Shown here: piece by piece, positions 47,599 to 61,000 of the stretch
Position numbering within the stretch: position 1 is the first letter of the stretch
Layout: every line of letters begins with the position of its first letter
Assembly: GCA_963971425.1 (NCBI GenBank)
Contig: OZ020515.1
Coordinates: 12,788,291-12,852,290, forward strand
Source: Bryoerythrophyllum caledonicum
Lineage: Eukaryota; Streptophyta; Bryopsida; Pottiales; Pottiaceae
Reading direction: 5' to 3'
Length of the DNA stretch: 64,000 nucleotides
Program-made: the position numbers and the translations under genes
Notes under the pieces: model-generated
What the model saw: only the letters and a program-made list of their open reading frames with translations
What the model was told of the DNA's origin: nothing
Database searches by the model: none

Positions 47599-50500
47599 CT
47601 AATAGTTAACCTTTCCGAAGACACTAATAGCGCCATCTACACCTGAGCAATAGATCTGCCGAGTCTTGGCGTTCCACTTCATGTCGGTGCAAGGCCCGGC
47701 CGGGGGGAGAGGGGTGAGAGGGGACAACACCGAGTTCGCACCGCCAGGGCCAGAAAGCTCCAAGCAATACAAGCCTTTCCTGGTCGTCACGGCGAGCGCC
47801 TCCTGCTTCGGACTGGATGCCATCTGCAGCACAGGCTTCGAGTCGGGAATGACTTGGAACACAGGCGTGGAGCTATTCCTGATGTCCCACAGGAAGATTG
47901 CTGAGTCTACGCTGCATGAACTCACGGTGTTCGCGTCCAACATGTTCAGTCCGGTGACGGCTTTCAAGCTCGGATGGGAAAACTGCCTCACTGGGGCCGA
48001 GGGCTTCGTCTTCAGGTCCCAAAGGCGGACCGATCCATCACTCGCACCTGTGGAATGTAATACGTCAGTGACATGTAAATTCGTTGGAGGAGGGCACGTT
48101 ACAAGAGAAGACAGGTTTGCTGACCTGTAAGTAGGGCAGGTGCGAAAGCGCTACGGTGAAGGCTTGAGATCGGTGTGTCGTGGGCTTTCCAGTGCGCTTT
48201 CGGAATGGCTGCAGCTGTGGGAACTGTTGTTGCTGCTGACAGATCATAGACCATGACATCTCCATTAAGAGCTGCGGCAACTGACGTTTTCAGCGGCCCA
48301 CCCAGCGGTTGTAGAGACACTAAATGAAGTAATTTGAGTCCTGTGGGAGCCTGCTTTCTTAGAGCTGTTATACCGGTGTCGGGAATTCGAATTGATCCCT
48401 ACAAAAAAGAAATTAAGTGCTAGTGTTAGAATTTTTGGACAGGGCTGCAATGATCTGGTGACAAGCCCTGGTTTCGTTAAAGGAACGCCTGGCAATGATA
48501 CGACCTGCGCGATAGTGCATAACCAGACCATTTTACTAAATTTTAATACTGGATCCTTCTAAAGTTTATCTCCAATAATTAACATGGGAACTATGAAACA
48601 ATACGCAACACCCGGACAGGAAAGATGAGAAACAAGAGATTGATAAAACTTAAGCGGGCTTTGTATTTCACAAAAGTCTGCCACAAATATGCATATTCCG
48701 TGTTCTTTGGATACGACATGGGTGCAAGGGAGAGACGTTCTAGGCTTACCTTATAGTTGAAAAAGGATTCTCCTGCGATGCTGTGAAGAGCAACTACAAA
48801 ACCTGAATCTCGGGGGTGGACAGATAAAGATAACAGCATCTTTGCATTGTGGTCAATGTCCATGGTCTCTATAGTGTATTCAGTTGTTTGCGAGTGCATC
48901 ACCTGCCAAATCCAGCCATAAGAGCAAATAAGATTCCAATGGATGGGCATGTCAACTAGGCCACTGCCAAAACTAATCATGTCAAACTAGGTGGCTGGTC
49001 GACCTTGAGTCCAAACTAAAGATGGAATCAAGGTTAGTGGAAGTTCATATCTGCACAATGACCTTTATGGTGAATAGGGGGAGTAAAAGATGAAGTGCAA
49101 AATCAATGCCGCAAAAATACCTGCAGCGCAGGCTCTGAAGGCCTGGAGTAGCCACAGCATTCCCAAAGATTCAAAAGTTTCTTTGAGGAGCTAATAAGCC
49201 AGCCAGTATGGACTTCTTCGCCCACTAGCCCATCCAATTCAGACGCGTACAACATGACATTTACGACCTCCCGATTGTGTTCTGTGACGGCTGTGGTCCA
49301 GCGTCCCTTCCATGAACTTGATGCCTCTGCCACCCGGCGCACTCCTGCAGTTCCTGTCAGGCTTGCTGCTTGTGCTTTAGGAGTCTGATACAAGAATACA
49401 ACATGCACATGTTAAAACTACAGGTTGACAGAATCAAACGGTGATATCGCCTCACACCAAGCAGGAAATTCAGCTGCACCTCGTGGCAAAGAATGATCCT
49501 CTAGAATGCTATGGCAGTACATCCTGCAGTAGATACTTTCAGATACAGACTGAATGATTGGATCCTGCAGAAGACTACTCAAGAATATTCAAAGACACCT
49601 GTATCTTGTAACGCGCATCGTTGATGTGAGAACTGACATCTAACGAAGCGTAGAGGGTAGAAAACATGTAGTACCTCTGGCTGAGATTGGTTGCCAGATT
49701 GCTGTCTGCTAAACGGACCGGTTGGTCCTTGTTGGTGCGCCCCAGACGTCGGAGTCCGACCTCCTTGAGGAGTTCCAGGGGTACCAGGTCTTCCTTGAGA
49801 AAAACTAGGCCCAATCGGTCCCTGCTGGTGACCTCCCTGAGGTGTTCCAGGGGTACTAGGCCTTCCTTGAGAAAAACCAGAACCTCCGCCAACACCTGGC
49901 TGGTTCAGAAATGCACCGTTTCTCAACGAGTCATTCGGTCGGTCCAATCCGAGGCCAGAATCAAGTGCCCCAGATGGGTGGAAGGCACCTTGCATCGAAA
50001 TAGTACCACCATTTGATCTAACAGTCTGAAAAACAAAGAAGACGTACAAGTTAATAGTATACACGCTGGAACAAACTAGGGTCATCCTAACGCTCCAACT
50101 TCGAGGTACTTTGCCCTGGATGTCATATTCACCAAAACATTGTAGTACTCGGAAGACACATGAATTGGAGACCATGCTAGGAGCAGAGAAAGAATACTGG
50201 CCAAAAAACACAAATGCCTCTGGTATGAGAGAATGGAAGAGAGCAGACCTGGCCACTAGACACACGAACTGGAGGCAACCCAGTGTGGCCAAGACTGAGA
50301 GATCCAACATCAAGACCCCGTGCTCCGAGATCCCCCGAGCCATGCTCCTCGGATAGGAATCCAAGCTGCCCGAACTGCGATTGCAGCCCAGGTAAAGGGC
50401 CCTGCATAGAGTTTGTATTAGTTAGGGGGCTCCTCGGGCGGCCGATCGGCCCAGGCCGAGAGCTCCCGCTGGGCGGGCCAATGGGAGGAATCGCCAGCAT

Positions 50501-50890
50501 AGAGGAAGACGAAGAAAATGGAGAAGCCATAGAGCCGTTGTCATTGTACCGGGTGCTTTCCGTGGAGAATGTTCCTACCGGACCAAGCCCTAACCCTGAA
50601 CCTAAGTCTAACCCCAGTCGCTGCTGCAGAGCCGCTACTGAGGGAGTGATTACCGTCACAGGCGATATCGAAGACTGTCTACTTGGAGCTGACATTCGCA
50701 TAGTCAGAAAATCCGGAATTGCTGATGGCGGGTGCGCGGGGAACTTCGGCAGCGAGTTCGGGTTCGAGTTGAGATGGGAAACGACCTTCTGGAGCACATT
50801 GATGGTTTGTGTGAGTTCGTTCTTGTCGAGGCTCAGCACAGCCTTGTTCCTGCCCCGCTGCGCCTGCTCAGGTATGTGAGTGAACCCCAT
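47599..50890 (-). CDS. WD40-repeat protein with Gly/Pro-rich N-terminal half (710 aa), family not recognised
   Basis: Six coding exons: 50890-50249, 50025-49675, 49384-49121, 48902-48750, 48398-48125, 48047-47599 (TAG). All phases agree. The N-terminus has a short helical segment ('KNELTQTINVLQKVVSHLNS'). A disordered Gly/Pro/Ser region (about residues 60-330) follows, with an imperfect tandem repeat of 'FSQGRP.TPGTPQGG' in exon 2. The C-terminal half is WD40-like: 'TGWLISSSKKLLNLWEC', 'MVYDLSA', 'ASDGSVRLWDLKTK', 'SSCSVDSAIFLWDIRN', 'YCSGVDGAISVFGKVNY'. At least five blades are legible; others may be degenerate. This architecture suggests a scaffold in a nuclear or RNA-related complex, but that is inference. 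It is head-to-head with RPL23 across 1340 bp. Confidence 0.85.
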
Positions 50891-51907
50891 GGTGGCGAAC
50901 TAGACAATCCCTCGTGCTATGCGCCCTTCTTAGTTACTAACAGGACCCTAGACGGACTCTACTATTCCACTATAAAAAAATCAACAATCTCAAGCAGTGA
51001 GCCAGTTCGGCAGTGGCTCGAGTCTCGTAGGCTGTTTATCTTTTGGACCCTCGACAACCTCCTCCATCGCTCAAATCCGATTTCACCTGGCGCTCTGCAA
51101 TTTGCAATACTCTTGATTATAAGAAAAGCATCGCACGTAAAGAAGTGACATAAAACAAGATTCCGAGAGCATAAACCTCATTCCAAAAAAAGTTTCTTGG
51201 TCTAAACATTTCAATGGCAATCGCTGAATGAAACACATAATTACTACTAAATACCGCACACTAGTGCAGAAATTCTAGAGACCAGAGCTACACGAATTCG
51301 CCTGCATCCAAAATAGTTCTAAATACCTAGGGTTTCACTGAAACCGAGCTCAACCAAACTCATCATCCACGAACTACACGACCTAAAACTCGACTTCGAA
51401 TTACCAATCGACGTCGCTCGCATCGTCAAACCTGATAAACCTAAGCAACCGGAAACCCAACTTGCCGCATTCATTCATTAACACAGAACATCCATTGTCC
51501 ACTCCTCTCGTCGCTCATATGACCAAAAAAATTGATCCGTGCGTCAATCGCGACTCCTCCACATTAGAGCTGGCCAATCCAACACCGAAGCGCAAACACA
51601 AGAGAAGAGAAAACCGTACCGCGAAGAAGAAACTGAAACAAACGATCCAGCGGGCCAAATGGAACCATCCGAAGCTTGAAAGAAGCGCAGCGAGACGCTC
51701 TCCTCTGCAGAAAGACGATGCAGGATCGAGCAATAGTTGTGGACGTGATGGAATGCGGACGCACTACTGCGACGATGCTCACAAAACGAGCACACTCTCT
51801 TTCTCTCGCTCGGTCTCTCTTGCACGCGTCCTCTTCCAGACACGCTCCGCCCTTCGATCGTCCCTGGGCTCATCCTACGGCCCACAAACGCTGGGAACAA
51901 GTCGTTT

Positions 51908-52095
51908 CCACGTCATATAATGGATTTCCACGTCGGATTTATGACACCGGTCGGCCTTTAGTCTTTTTCCACGTCAGCGTCACGGCTGCCACGTCGGATT
52001 TTCTCAGCCGTCGATGATGAGGTGCGTTATCTGACGGTTCTTGGAAGGGGTTGTTTCCACGTCATACTTAGCGGGGGTAAAAAAAATCCACGTCG
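51908..52095 (+). promoter_or_regulatory. array of six CCACGTC boxes, alternating CCACGTCA / CCACGTCG
   Basis: CCACGTCA at 51908, 51969 and 52057; CCACGTCG at 51928, 51989 and 52088. The first two A/G pairs are both spaced exactly 20 bp start to start (about two helical turns); the third is 31. ACGTCA and CCACGTC cores are bZIP-type sites (TGA/as-1, ABRE-like). The array lies 136-323 bp upstream of the RPL23 start codon. Confidence 0.75.
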
Positions 52096-52119
52096 GAGAG
52101 GAAAAATGGATGTCATCTC

Positions 52120-52134
52120 TTAGGGTTAGGGTTT
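52120..52134 (+). promoter_or_regulatory. telo-box in the RPL23 proximal promoter
   Basis: TTAGGGTTAGGGTTT, the complement of AAACCCTAACCCTAA. Telo-boxes with site II elements are a known signature of plant ribosomal-protein and other translation genes, which agrees with the downstream product. Confidence 0.8.
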
Positions 52135-52230
52135 GGCCTGGGACGAGTATGAGAGAGAGGAGGAGAAGCTCTGGTAGTTCTCTTAGGTTGCATTTGTGGA
52201 GCTCTCGCTCGCGTTCTCTCGCTCGCCACC

Positions 52231-53375
<1,145 letters not shown>

Positions 53376-53634
53376 TCAAATCGTGTCTATTTAAGATAAT
53401 CTTTTTGACCAGCTAAACGTTGAGTATACCTGTCGAGGACGTGTATATGGTTCATCTCTGTTTGTTTGGAAGTTTTCCCCTGAATGTGTACACTTTGTAT
53501 GGAGAGAATCCAGGAGAGAATCCAGGTTTGCTATTTTCTTTTGAAGCCGCCGTTGTCTTCGTGCTGGCCCCAGCTATACAAACCTATAGAAGATTGGCTT
53601 TAGGTTGCCCTCCCTGTGTGCACCATCGGTGACA
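53376..53634. other. convergent spacer between RPL23 and the Tudor-like gene
   Basis: A 259-bp tail-to-tail spacer with the two 3' UTRs. It has a local duplication 'ggagagaatccaggagagaatccagg' type at about 53500-53526. Confidence 0.55.
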
Positions 53635-54957
53635 TCACCTTCTTCTGGCTGGTCTGATTCTCTTATGTTTCGTGTAGAGCTCGTCCACGCTCTTGTATCT
53701 GGGTCTGGTCCGTGCACTCTCTCCGTGTAAAGTTCGATTCTTTCCGCGACCACTCTCAGCTATCAGGCAAGGCTCCAGGTCGAGCCACTCCAGAGCCTCT
53801 TCTTTTCCATTTTCATACGTGATCTGCAAGACTCTAAACAAGGAAACCCTGGTCACGAAACTCTTTAAAAGGTTAAGAGAGTGTCTTTGTCTAGTGTTTA
53901 GAGCTACCTGATAGAGACGCCTTCCTGCGTTGTATCGAGACACACGCCCTTTGCACGACTTTTTTCGGACGCTTCTGCCCACCATTGCATCTCCGGCTCC
54001 TAGATCCAGAACTGCCTCTCTCACAGATCCTTCGCTGCAGAAGTCATTCAATTCATGGGCCCAAATTGCAGTCATGAGACCTATCTTCAGTCGTTGCAGG
54101 GAAAGTAGAGATATTCACTCACCTTGGCCTTTCGAGCGGTGTGCGAACTCTGATGCTCGTGCAACCGAAGGCCAAACTCGGCAATCCAGACGACCTCTTT
54201 CGTTTGCGTTCCAACTGAAACAACAGCACCGATGCCATGGGCGAGGACGAGTAGCGCAGAGCCTGCAGCTTTCTCTCGTTTTGTAGCATGGCCGATCTGG
54301 AGTATGTCCCACGAAAATTCGCTTCCCTGTACGTCGCTGATTTCCGAGGCGGCAGTCTGCACATCGCAGCTGAAGGGAAGACCTGCAATATTTCGGAGTC
54401 CTTTAAAGAGCCCTTCACAGACGAGATATTCGAGGTCGAAACCGCTTTCTCCTTCCCCAACGCTTCAGCTGATTGCAGGTTCGACAGCTGCAAGGAATCA
54501 GTCGTAAGTCGGAGGACGTCGATCATCCTCAAAATGATTCACTCAGGCAAGCGATTTTATCGAAACTTACATAGTTATCTAATACAATTTTGAACTTGAA
54601 CAATCTGTCCAGAAAGGCAACCACCAGTGCATCATCATCATCATCTATCTGACAAAAAATCAGCCCAAGTATCAAGGGGTGACCGAAAACGTCATGGTGA
54701 TCTCAACAAGATGCAAATTTCGTTCGGGTTCTCTGACCTCGATGTCGTTAGGGCAGACGCGGTCGAAGATGGGCACGCTGCTGGAAGCGTTAGTTGTCGC
54801 CGAATTCGAGATGCTCGTGGAGTCGTCTTCCTCTGCACACATTTGAGAGATGAGCAAACGGATTCCAGCTCTGAAGCCGCAGCGGGAGATTTGTTTCCTT
54901 ACCGTATTCCGACTCCTCCAGATACCCAGACTTGAGCATGCCCCACCCCTGCCCCAT
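53635..54957 (-). CDS. small basic protein with Tudor-like motif (220 aa), unnamed
   Basis: Six coding exons: 54957-54903, 54832-54738, 54487-54383, 54214-54123, 54034-53908, 53823-53635 (TAG); every junction keeps phase. The product starts MGQGWGMLKSGYLEESEY, followed by an acidic/Ser-rich stretch ('EEDDSTSISNSATT') and a short 'PIFDRVCPNDIELS' block. A basic 'LERKRKRSSGL' (possible nuclear signal) comes next. Residues about 130-175 look Tudor-like: 'MVGRSVRKKSCKGRVSRYN', 'LYQITYENGKEEALEWLDLE'. The C-terminus is Arg/Lys-rich ('TKHKRIRPARRR'). Tudor-like folds bind methylated lysine/arginine or DNA/RNA; a chromatin role here is inference. The exon 3 donor (GTCTTC) is weak, so the 54383/54214 junction is the least certain. 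No named family is recognised. It is head-to-head with the GST-like gene across 391 bp. Confidence 0.72.
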
Positions 54958-55348
54958 TTTTTAATTCACTCTGGAACTAATCCATCTCTCGAAGTGGGTT
55001 AGCCCTAATATTTTCATTTTCCATTCCAAAAGCGGAGTTCTCGATGATGTGTTGCGTCTTCTCTTGAACCTGGTAAATGTGAGTATCTTCTCGCTAAATT
55101 AGATAGTAGGGTTAGCTTTTCGCATCGAAGATAAGAAAGGCTCGACAATAAGATGCATGAAGCAATTCGAAGGAGAAATCATGGTGGACAGGGAGATTCT
55201 GAGCGCTTTGCTGTGGTTGCCTGTTAAGAACTTAACTTGATTTCAGGTCACTAATCGACGTCCGCGAAGGATTAGCACCTGTTTCACAGAACGCACATCA
55301 ACAACAGGCTTCAAGTGCTGCGGACGAAGGATTTCGGATTGAGTTGCA
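54958..55348. promoter_or_regulatory. divergent promoter of the Tudor-like and GST-like genes
   Basis: The 391 bp between two outward start codons must contain both leaders and promoters. I see no TATA box or clear known motif pair, and no ORF. Confidence 0.45.
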
Positions 55349-57402
55349 ATGGCGGGCTCCATGGTAGTGCAGTTGCAAGCGCTGCCATCCTGGCAGCGGG
55401 AGAGGGTGGAAATCGGTCGGCATGGGGGCGAATCCCCGTCGAGATTGGCGTCCGTGATGCAGCGCAGGAGGAGGTGGGTTTCGCTTCTTCGTAGCAGCTG
55501 GGTTTCGAAGCTCTCGGTTAGGTTAATTGTACTGTTTTTTTTCTCTGGTGAGGTTGCAGGGTGAGCGTATCAGCTGCGGACAGGAATGGAAGTGTGCAGA
55601 CGGGAGAGAAGGTGGCAACAGCAGGCAGCGGTGGTGGTGGCAGCAGCTTCCTGACGTTCCTGTGCCCTTTGCTCAAGCTGCTCGGGGTGCGACCACCAGA
55701 GCTATGGATTGTTTGAGGTTCATAGGGTTTGATGTGTTTTCTCGATGTGTGAAGATTCGTGGGTTGACAAGGTATTGCTCATGACTGTAGGGTGGGGATC
55801 CCTCTGCACCTCGCAACACCTTCCTGGAGGTACGCGACACATCAGAATCGTGTTCGAGATAGTAATCTAAAACCTCTGTTCACAATTCTCGCTCTTTATC
55901 TTGATGATTGAAATTCCTTCCCTCTGTGGTGTTTCTGTGGTAGACAGGCTGATCTCACATGTTTACTGTGAGATCACTGCTCTGTGCAAACACTGAAATA
56001 GATGGTTCTGGTGAATGCCTCTTTTGCAACTGACTGGTTGTTATTTTTATCAGACAGCAACCACAGGAGTGGCGAGTATGGCAAGATTGCCGTGGGGCTC
56101 GCAGGTGATTCCCGAAGCTGCAGCTGCACGGACCGAATGCGGGCAACCTGCCAAACGTCTCCAGCTTTACGAATTCGGTAGAATGTCCACAAGTTGCCCA
56201 TCGAATACCGTGTATTAACATTGAACTTTGTGTAATTGATGGAATAACTCGTGGTGCAGAGGCGTGCCCATTTTGCCGCCGGGTGAGGGAAGCTCTCACT
56301 GAGCTCGATTTGTCCGTCGAGGTAACTGTGAACCTTTACCTGTTACGCTTTTTCTGCCCATCTAGATGTGCTTGCTTTCGTATTGGTGACATCTGACAAG
56401 TATGGTTCTCTCGGTGCAGGTTTTTCCCTGTCCAAAGGGTTCGTTGCGACACCGGGAGTTTGTTCGCAGCAAAGGCGGCAAGGACCAGTAAGTTGATCTT
56501 TTCATTGCGATGCCACAAAGCCGTATTGTTGTACTTATCTCCACGATTCCGTGTGTGCAGGTTTCCCTTCTTTCTTGACCCAAACAGTGGAGTTTCTCTC
56601 TATGAGAGCTGTAAGTTTCCAACGCTTACCTTACTGAGAGTTAAAGCTTTCTTGTTGGTTGACACTGGCTTGTTGTTGTTGGCATGTGCAGCTGACATAG
56701 TCAAGTATCTCTTCAAAGAGTATGGAGCAGGCCGGGAACCTTCACCTGGCCTGTTGGAAAGGTGATCTCTTACCCATTCAATCTGTATTCTTCTCTTATA
56801 TAATACCATCTTGATCCTGTGGTTTGGTCCTGCAGCACACTTGTGACCGGGTGGGTGCCCACATTAGTAAGAGCTGGCCGAGGCATGGCTCTCTTTCAAC
56901 GAGCACCAACTCAGGCGCCAGAGAAATTGCTGGAGCTTTTCTCCTACGAGAACAATCAGGTTACCAATTTTTCTCTTATGACACTACTCAGTTGCCCTGT
57001 TTGTAGCTGCCCAGTGACATCTCTTCTTCTTCTTCTGGATATTAGTTTGCGCGGTTGGTGCGCGAAGCTTTGTGTGAGTTGGAACTCCCGTACATCCTCC
57101 GAAATGCAGGAAAAGGCTCTTCGGTTCGACCTACTCTTCTTCAACTCGCAGGTTCTACTCAGGTTGGTTTCATATGCTTCCGTGAATAGTTCTTCGTGTT
57201 CTGTCTGACCTTTAGTAATTACCCGGAGTTGCATTTCAATCTGGATGTTTGCGTTACATGTATTGAAGTTGGTTGGTATGTCATTGCACAGGTGCCTTAT
57301 CTGGTGGACCCAAACACAGGAGTTGCCATGGCCGAGTCCAAAGACATCATCGAGTATCTTTTCAAAACATATGGATCAGACGGCTCCGGAACCAGCGTAT
57401 GA
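55349..57402 (+). CDS. plastid tandem GST_N / glutaredoxin-like protein (At5g03880 family), 338 aa
   Basis: Land-plant thioredoxin-fold protein of the At5g03880 type, predicted plastidial; redox or glutathione-linked role assumed. Eleven coding exons: 55349-55473, 55560-55686, 55791-55829, 56054-56177, 56260-56321, 56420-56487, 56561-56610, 56692-56761, 56836-56959, 57045-57161, 57292-57402 (TGA). Phases fit and the length nearly equals the Arabidopsis protein. The N-terminus (about 60 aa, Arg/Ser-rich) suits a transit peptide. Then 'SSFLTFLCPLLKLLGGGDPS', 'MARLPWGSQV' and the first GST_N domain, 'LYEFEACPFCRRVREALTEL' with a CPFC redox pair (Cys141/Cys144), 'FPCPKGSLRHREF' and 'SSDIVKYLFKEYG'. 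The second GST_N domain ('FARLVREALCELELPYI', 'VPYLVDPNTGVAM', 'IIEYLFKTYG') lacks the CxxC. This duplicated architecture with one redox site is normal for the family. Confidence 0.94.
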
Positions 57403-58083
57403 ATAGATCTGAGCTCGGCACTTTTGGTTGCTGTTTCTTCAATGTTGGCGAGAACACTGTAACATCAGAAAGGAATGAGATACCTCACTTTTGGGGGCTT
57501 TCAAGACCACCGTCCACCGAGCGTGATAGTATTGGCACATATCAAACAGCTTCAAATTAAAAACAAGTCTCCGAGCAGGTAAAACAGGGAACCAGTTCAC
57601 CAGAGCTGTAGGCAGTGTAAAGAATCGCTGTAAATGTAATTGGGGCTCATCACATTGAACAAAAATAATTGTCTGTGCGCGAAGGCGAGACCTAGACATC
57701 ACTCTCCTCTGCTACATGCTATCTCCTCAATCAAATGACGTCCCTCCACATCTGGCCATCACTCCAACGTCGCAGGTACTCCTCAACTGTCTGAGGATTA
57801 GTCACCTTGATGACATATTTACACGCTCGCATTTCGCTCAGGATGGTATCAAGGGTATTACAGGTTTAGGGTCCGAGAAGAACAGGCTTTTCATACCTTG
57901 TCTCTGAACCCTAAACTTTAATGCCCATACCTAAACCCTCAGCCCGGAATGGGCTCCAAAAGGTGTCTTCGTCTGTAAGCCCGGGAAACACAGCAGCAGA
58001 ATTTGGACCCTTGTCGACACTAGTGCATCCCCATGAGAACCTTGCAAAGGGTAGAAAACATTGCGTCCCCTAGAATCTGAGAA
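57403..58083. other. convergent spacer between the GST-like and TRM genes
   Basis: A 681-bp region, presumably 3' UTRs of both genes. It has local 'ccctaaactttaatgcccatacctaaaccct' type sequence near 57908 but no supported feature. Confidence 0.5.
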
Positions 58084-61000
58084 TCAGCTGCATGACTTGA
58101 GTTTGTACATGGAGGCGAGGTCCTGCTCGAACTCCTCCAGGATCTCCTTCATCAGCATGCGTTCAATGGCGAGGCCGATCTCGGCCGCTTCACGGCTGAA
58201 ATTCACCCACCGGCCTTCCGGGACGCTCATGTCGTACTCCATCAGGGCTTCGAGGACGTTGCCAGCCATGTCTCGCCAGTGGCAGATCCTCCGGTAAACT
58301 TCGTTCACGAGCGGCTCTCCGGAGATGGGCGTTCTGAACTTGGAGTTGCAGTGCAGGTCCGGGAACATGGGGAGGTCGACGTGGAAGGACGAGGTCTTCA
58401 TCCAGGGCTGCAGCGCCATGACCTCGTTCACGGAGTCGAAGAGGAGCTTGCGCTCCGACCGGATGCTGGAGCCCTGGCGCGGCGCGTCGGGGATGGAGCC
58501 CCAGCGCTTGGACTCCATGACCGTCCGCTCGTCCAGCTTGATGCTGCCGAATTCCAGGCGCTCGAACAGGGACTGGTCCATGGACTGCCACTCTCCTTCC
58601 CTGCTGAGCATGTTGGCCGCGTCCAGAACCTCGCGCGTGTAGTTCAGCTCCTGCTGCGGATCCACTGCCGGCGGTTCTAGTCCGATGCTTCTGACGTCAA
58701 TGTTGCGGAACCTGGAGATGTCGAGAATCGCTTGCTTTATTTTCTCTGTTTCCACCATCTCCAGCGGTGGAACGTGTTTCTCACTCGTCAACGTCTGTGG
58801 TTGTAGCTCATCGCCTGCATCACAACAACAGAGATGAGCACATGCTAGTGTCTCATATTCAAGACTGGACGCTCTCTCGTGCAAATGAGGAGATGTTTCC
58901 AACGTCACAGAAAGGTGATAGCACTGTTGCGGAGACGGTGTGGTTTTGGTGGTGTTGATTCAGGTGAACTAACCAGTCAGGCTCGCATCTGGTGTCGTTG
59001 GTCCTTCGTCGAGAAATGGATTCTCCAGGACAGAGACGGGACTGGGTTGCCCACATTCTTCGACGCACGAGCCGTCTGAGTACAAGGACTCCTGGGCGAG
59101 CTTCTCCTCGAACTTCTTCAGAGCTGGTGGAGTCATCATCACGTCCTCACTCCACCCGGGATCCACCGACATTTTCTGGATCTGCACGCGACACATGCTT
59201 CCATCTCAATCCAAAAACTTCAAGGACCAACGTTATTATTATGAATCTACACAAGAAGCGCTCGGTTACCTCGAGACGCTCTGGTGTGCCGCCCGTATCA
59301 CAGACAGCGCTGTTACTGCAGGTGTCCAGATCGACAGCGGCTTCCTCGTCGTCCGACGGAGTAAGAACTCGCTCCTGCGGCTCCGACAAGCAGAAGCTCC
59401 GTCGCGACGCATCGGGGCGGTGGTCTCCAGACACAACCTCGAACATATCCTGCAGGTTGAGATGATTCCGTGACGAGAAGAAAATCTTCTCGTAGTTCAC
59501 CAGAGGACTGTTTGGAAAAGTCCCTGGGACTGATCCGCATTCCGTGACGAAGACCTCTGAGCTGATGGGACTCGCCATCAGCGACGGATTCTCGAAAGAA
59601 GAGAAATCAGGGCTTGTGGGCAACGCGAAGCTGCCTTTGCCGAACATCCGCTCAATGGACCGACAGTCGCCTTGCGAATCGAATCCCAAAAACTGCTCCT
59701 CCACCGCTTTGATGGTCTTGGACAGGTCCGGCGACGCTCCACCGCCACTCGTTTCCTCCATTGGCAGCTCCGGGAAAACATCGTCGATGGACTTGTGCCT
59801 TGCTCGTACGAAAGGGCCATCTGAGCCTTCATCCTCTCCCGCATTCACCTTTTTCTTAGATTTCGTAGGCTTGCTCACATTACATTGTGAAGTGGAAGCC
59901 GGGGTCGCAGGGTTTGGTTTTCGCAACAGCGACCGCATCAAAGGGCTGTCTGTGCGCTTCATCGCTAGAGCTTCGCCTTTGTTGGTCCCTTGCTTCGTCT
60001 CGCCCTGCTTTCGACCTTCAGTTGTTGAGAGAGCGCGAGGAGAGGATTCCACCCGCTTCGAATTCGATGCTCTTGGTCGAGTCGGAGACGGCGACTTGGC
60101 TGAAGCTACCAAGGCCATCTCAAAGCGCCTCCGGCTCGCCTCATCCTGCTTGCCCAGTTTCCTGGAGCGAGAGCCTACCATCTCTTCCGTCTTGCTCTTG
60201 AGAGGTTTAGTTGAGGAATTCGCTAGAGCTCCTACTCGGCCATAGCCGGGAGTGGTGACCTTCCTCTCAGGCCGGAAGCTTGCTCCGTTCTCATCTCTTG
60301 TGAGACAGCCCCGGCCCCTGGGAGAAGGCTGCATGCTCGGCTCCAAGCTCTTCACTGCCGCGTCCAGGAGTCGCACCGTGGTCCGGCCCCCGAGCATCGA
60401 TGGTGATAAGAGTGGGCTGGAGTTCTGTGACTTTGAAGATAAGAGCGTGGGAGTAGTAGCTGCCGGCAGCCGGGCGAGGAAGGGCTGCTTCGTGAGGGCT
60501 TCGTTGTTGTTGTCGTCGTCCTCCGTGGCTTTCTTCTGTGCCGATCGCGGAGCTCTGGGAGCGCCGTACGGATGCGCATTCTCGCCGAAGTGGCCGGTGG
60601 TGGATTTCTTCCGCCCGCGCCCAGGCTTCGAATCGTGCGAGGCCCGCTTGGAGAACCCCGGGAGCTTCTCCTTGAGCGACTTTTTGGAGTGCTGAAACTC
60701 TTGGCGCAGAAGCTCCTGCAGCAACACGGGTGGGGACGACTCTAAGTGCTCGCTACCCTGGGCGCTGTGGGCGTACTGCGATTCACTCTTCGATGACGAG
60801 TAGGTTCCATCTGGCAGGGATTCAAGACCCATAAGTCGCGCCACCACCCCCGGAACGCGCTTGCTCGTGTCGTCCGACTTCACGGCCGCTGGACTTGGTG
60901 CGCAGCTCAGTGTCGGCAACGTGCTCTTCGCGGAGGAGAATGCCTCGTCCTTCCTTTCATTGGTCTACATGTCCACAGCTGCGTCAGACACGACCGCCAA

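Larger units (their letters stand above)
50891..52230. promoter_or_regulatory. shared divergent promoter region of the WD40 and RPL23 genes
   Basis: Both genes start outward from this 1340-bp interval. It holds two site II-type elements (TGGGCT 51865-51870; GGCCCA 51879-51884), six CCACGTC(A/G) boxes (51908-52095) and a telo-box next to the RPL23 leader. The ORFs near 51462-51920 on both strands are Arg/Ser-rich without domains and are probably leader sequence of the WD40 transcript or noise. Confidence 0.6.

Noticed and set aside
51462..51920. 152-codon Arg/Lys-rich plus-strand ORF
   Set aside because: Lies in a divergent promoter, overlaps equally long minus-strand ORFs and has no domain.
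54085..54122. 38-nt intron alternative joining the frame ending HTARKAK to IGLMTAIW
   Set aside because: Far shorter than any intron seen in this window. The 88-nt intron 54122-54035 with acceptor CTGCAG gives a consistent frame instead.
54288..54593. plus-strand ORF across the Tudor-like gene
   Set aside because: It overlaps minus-strand exons that splice in perfect phase and has no family resemblance of its own.
58279..58680. 133-codon plus-strand ORF
   Set aside because: Antisense shadow of the DUF4378 exon of the TRM gene; the minus-strand reading is clearly the conserved one.
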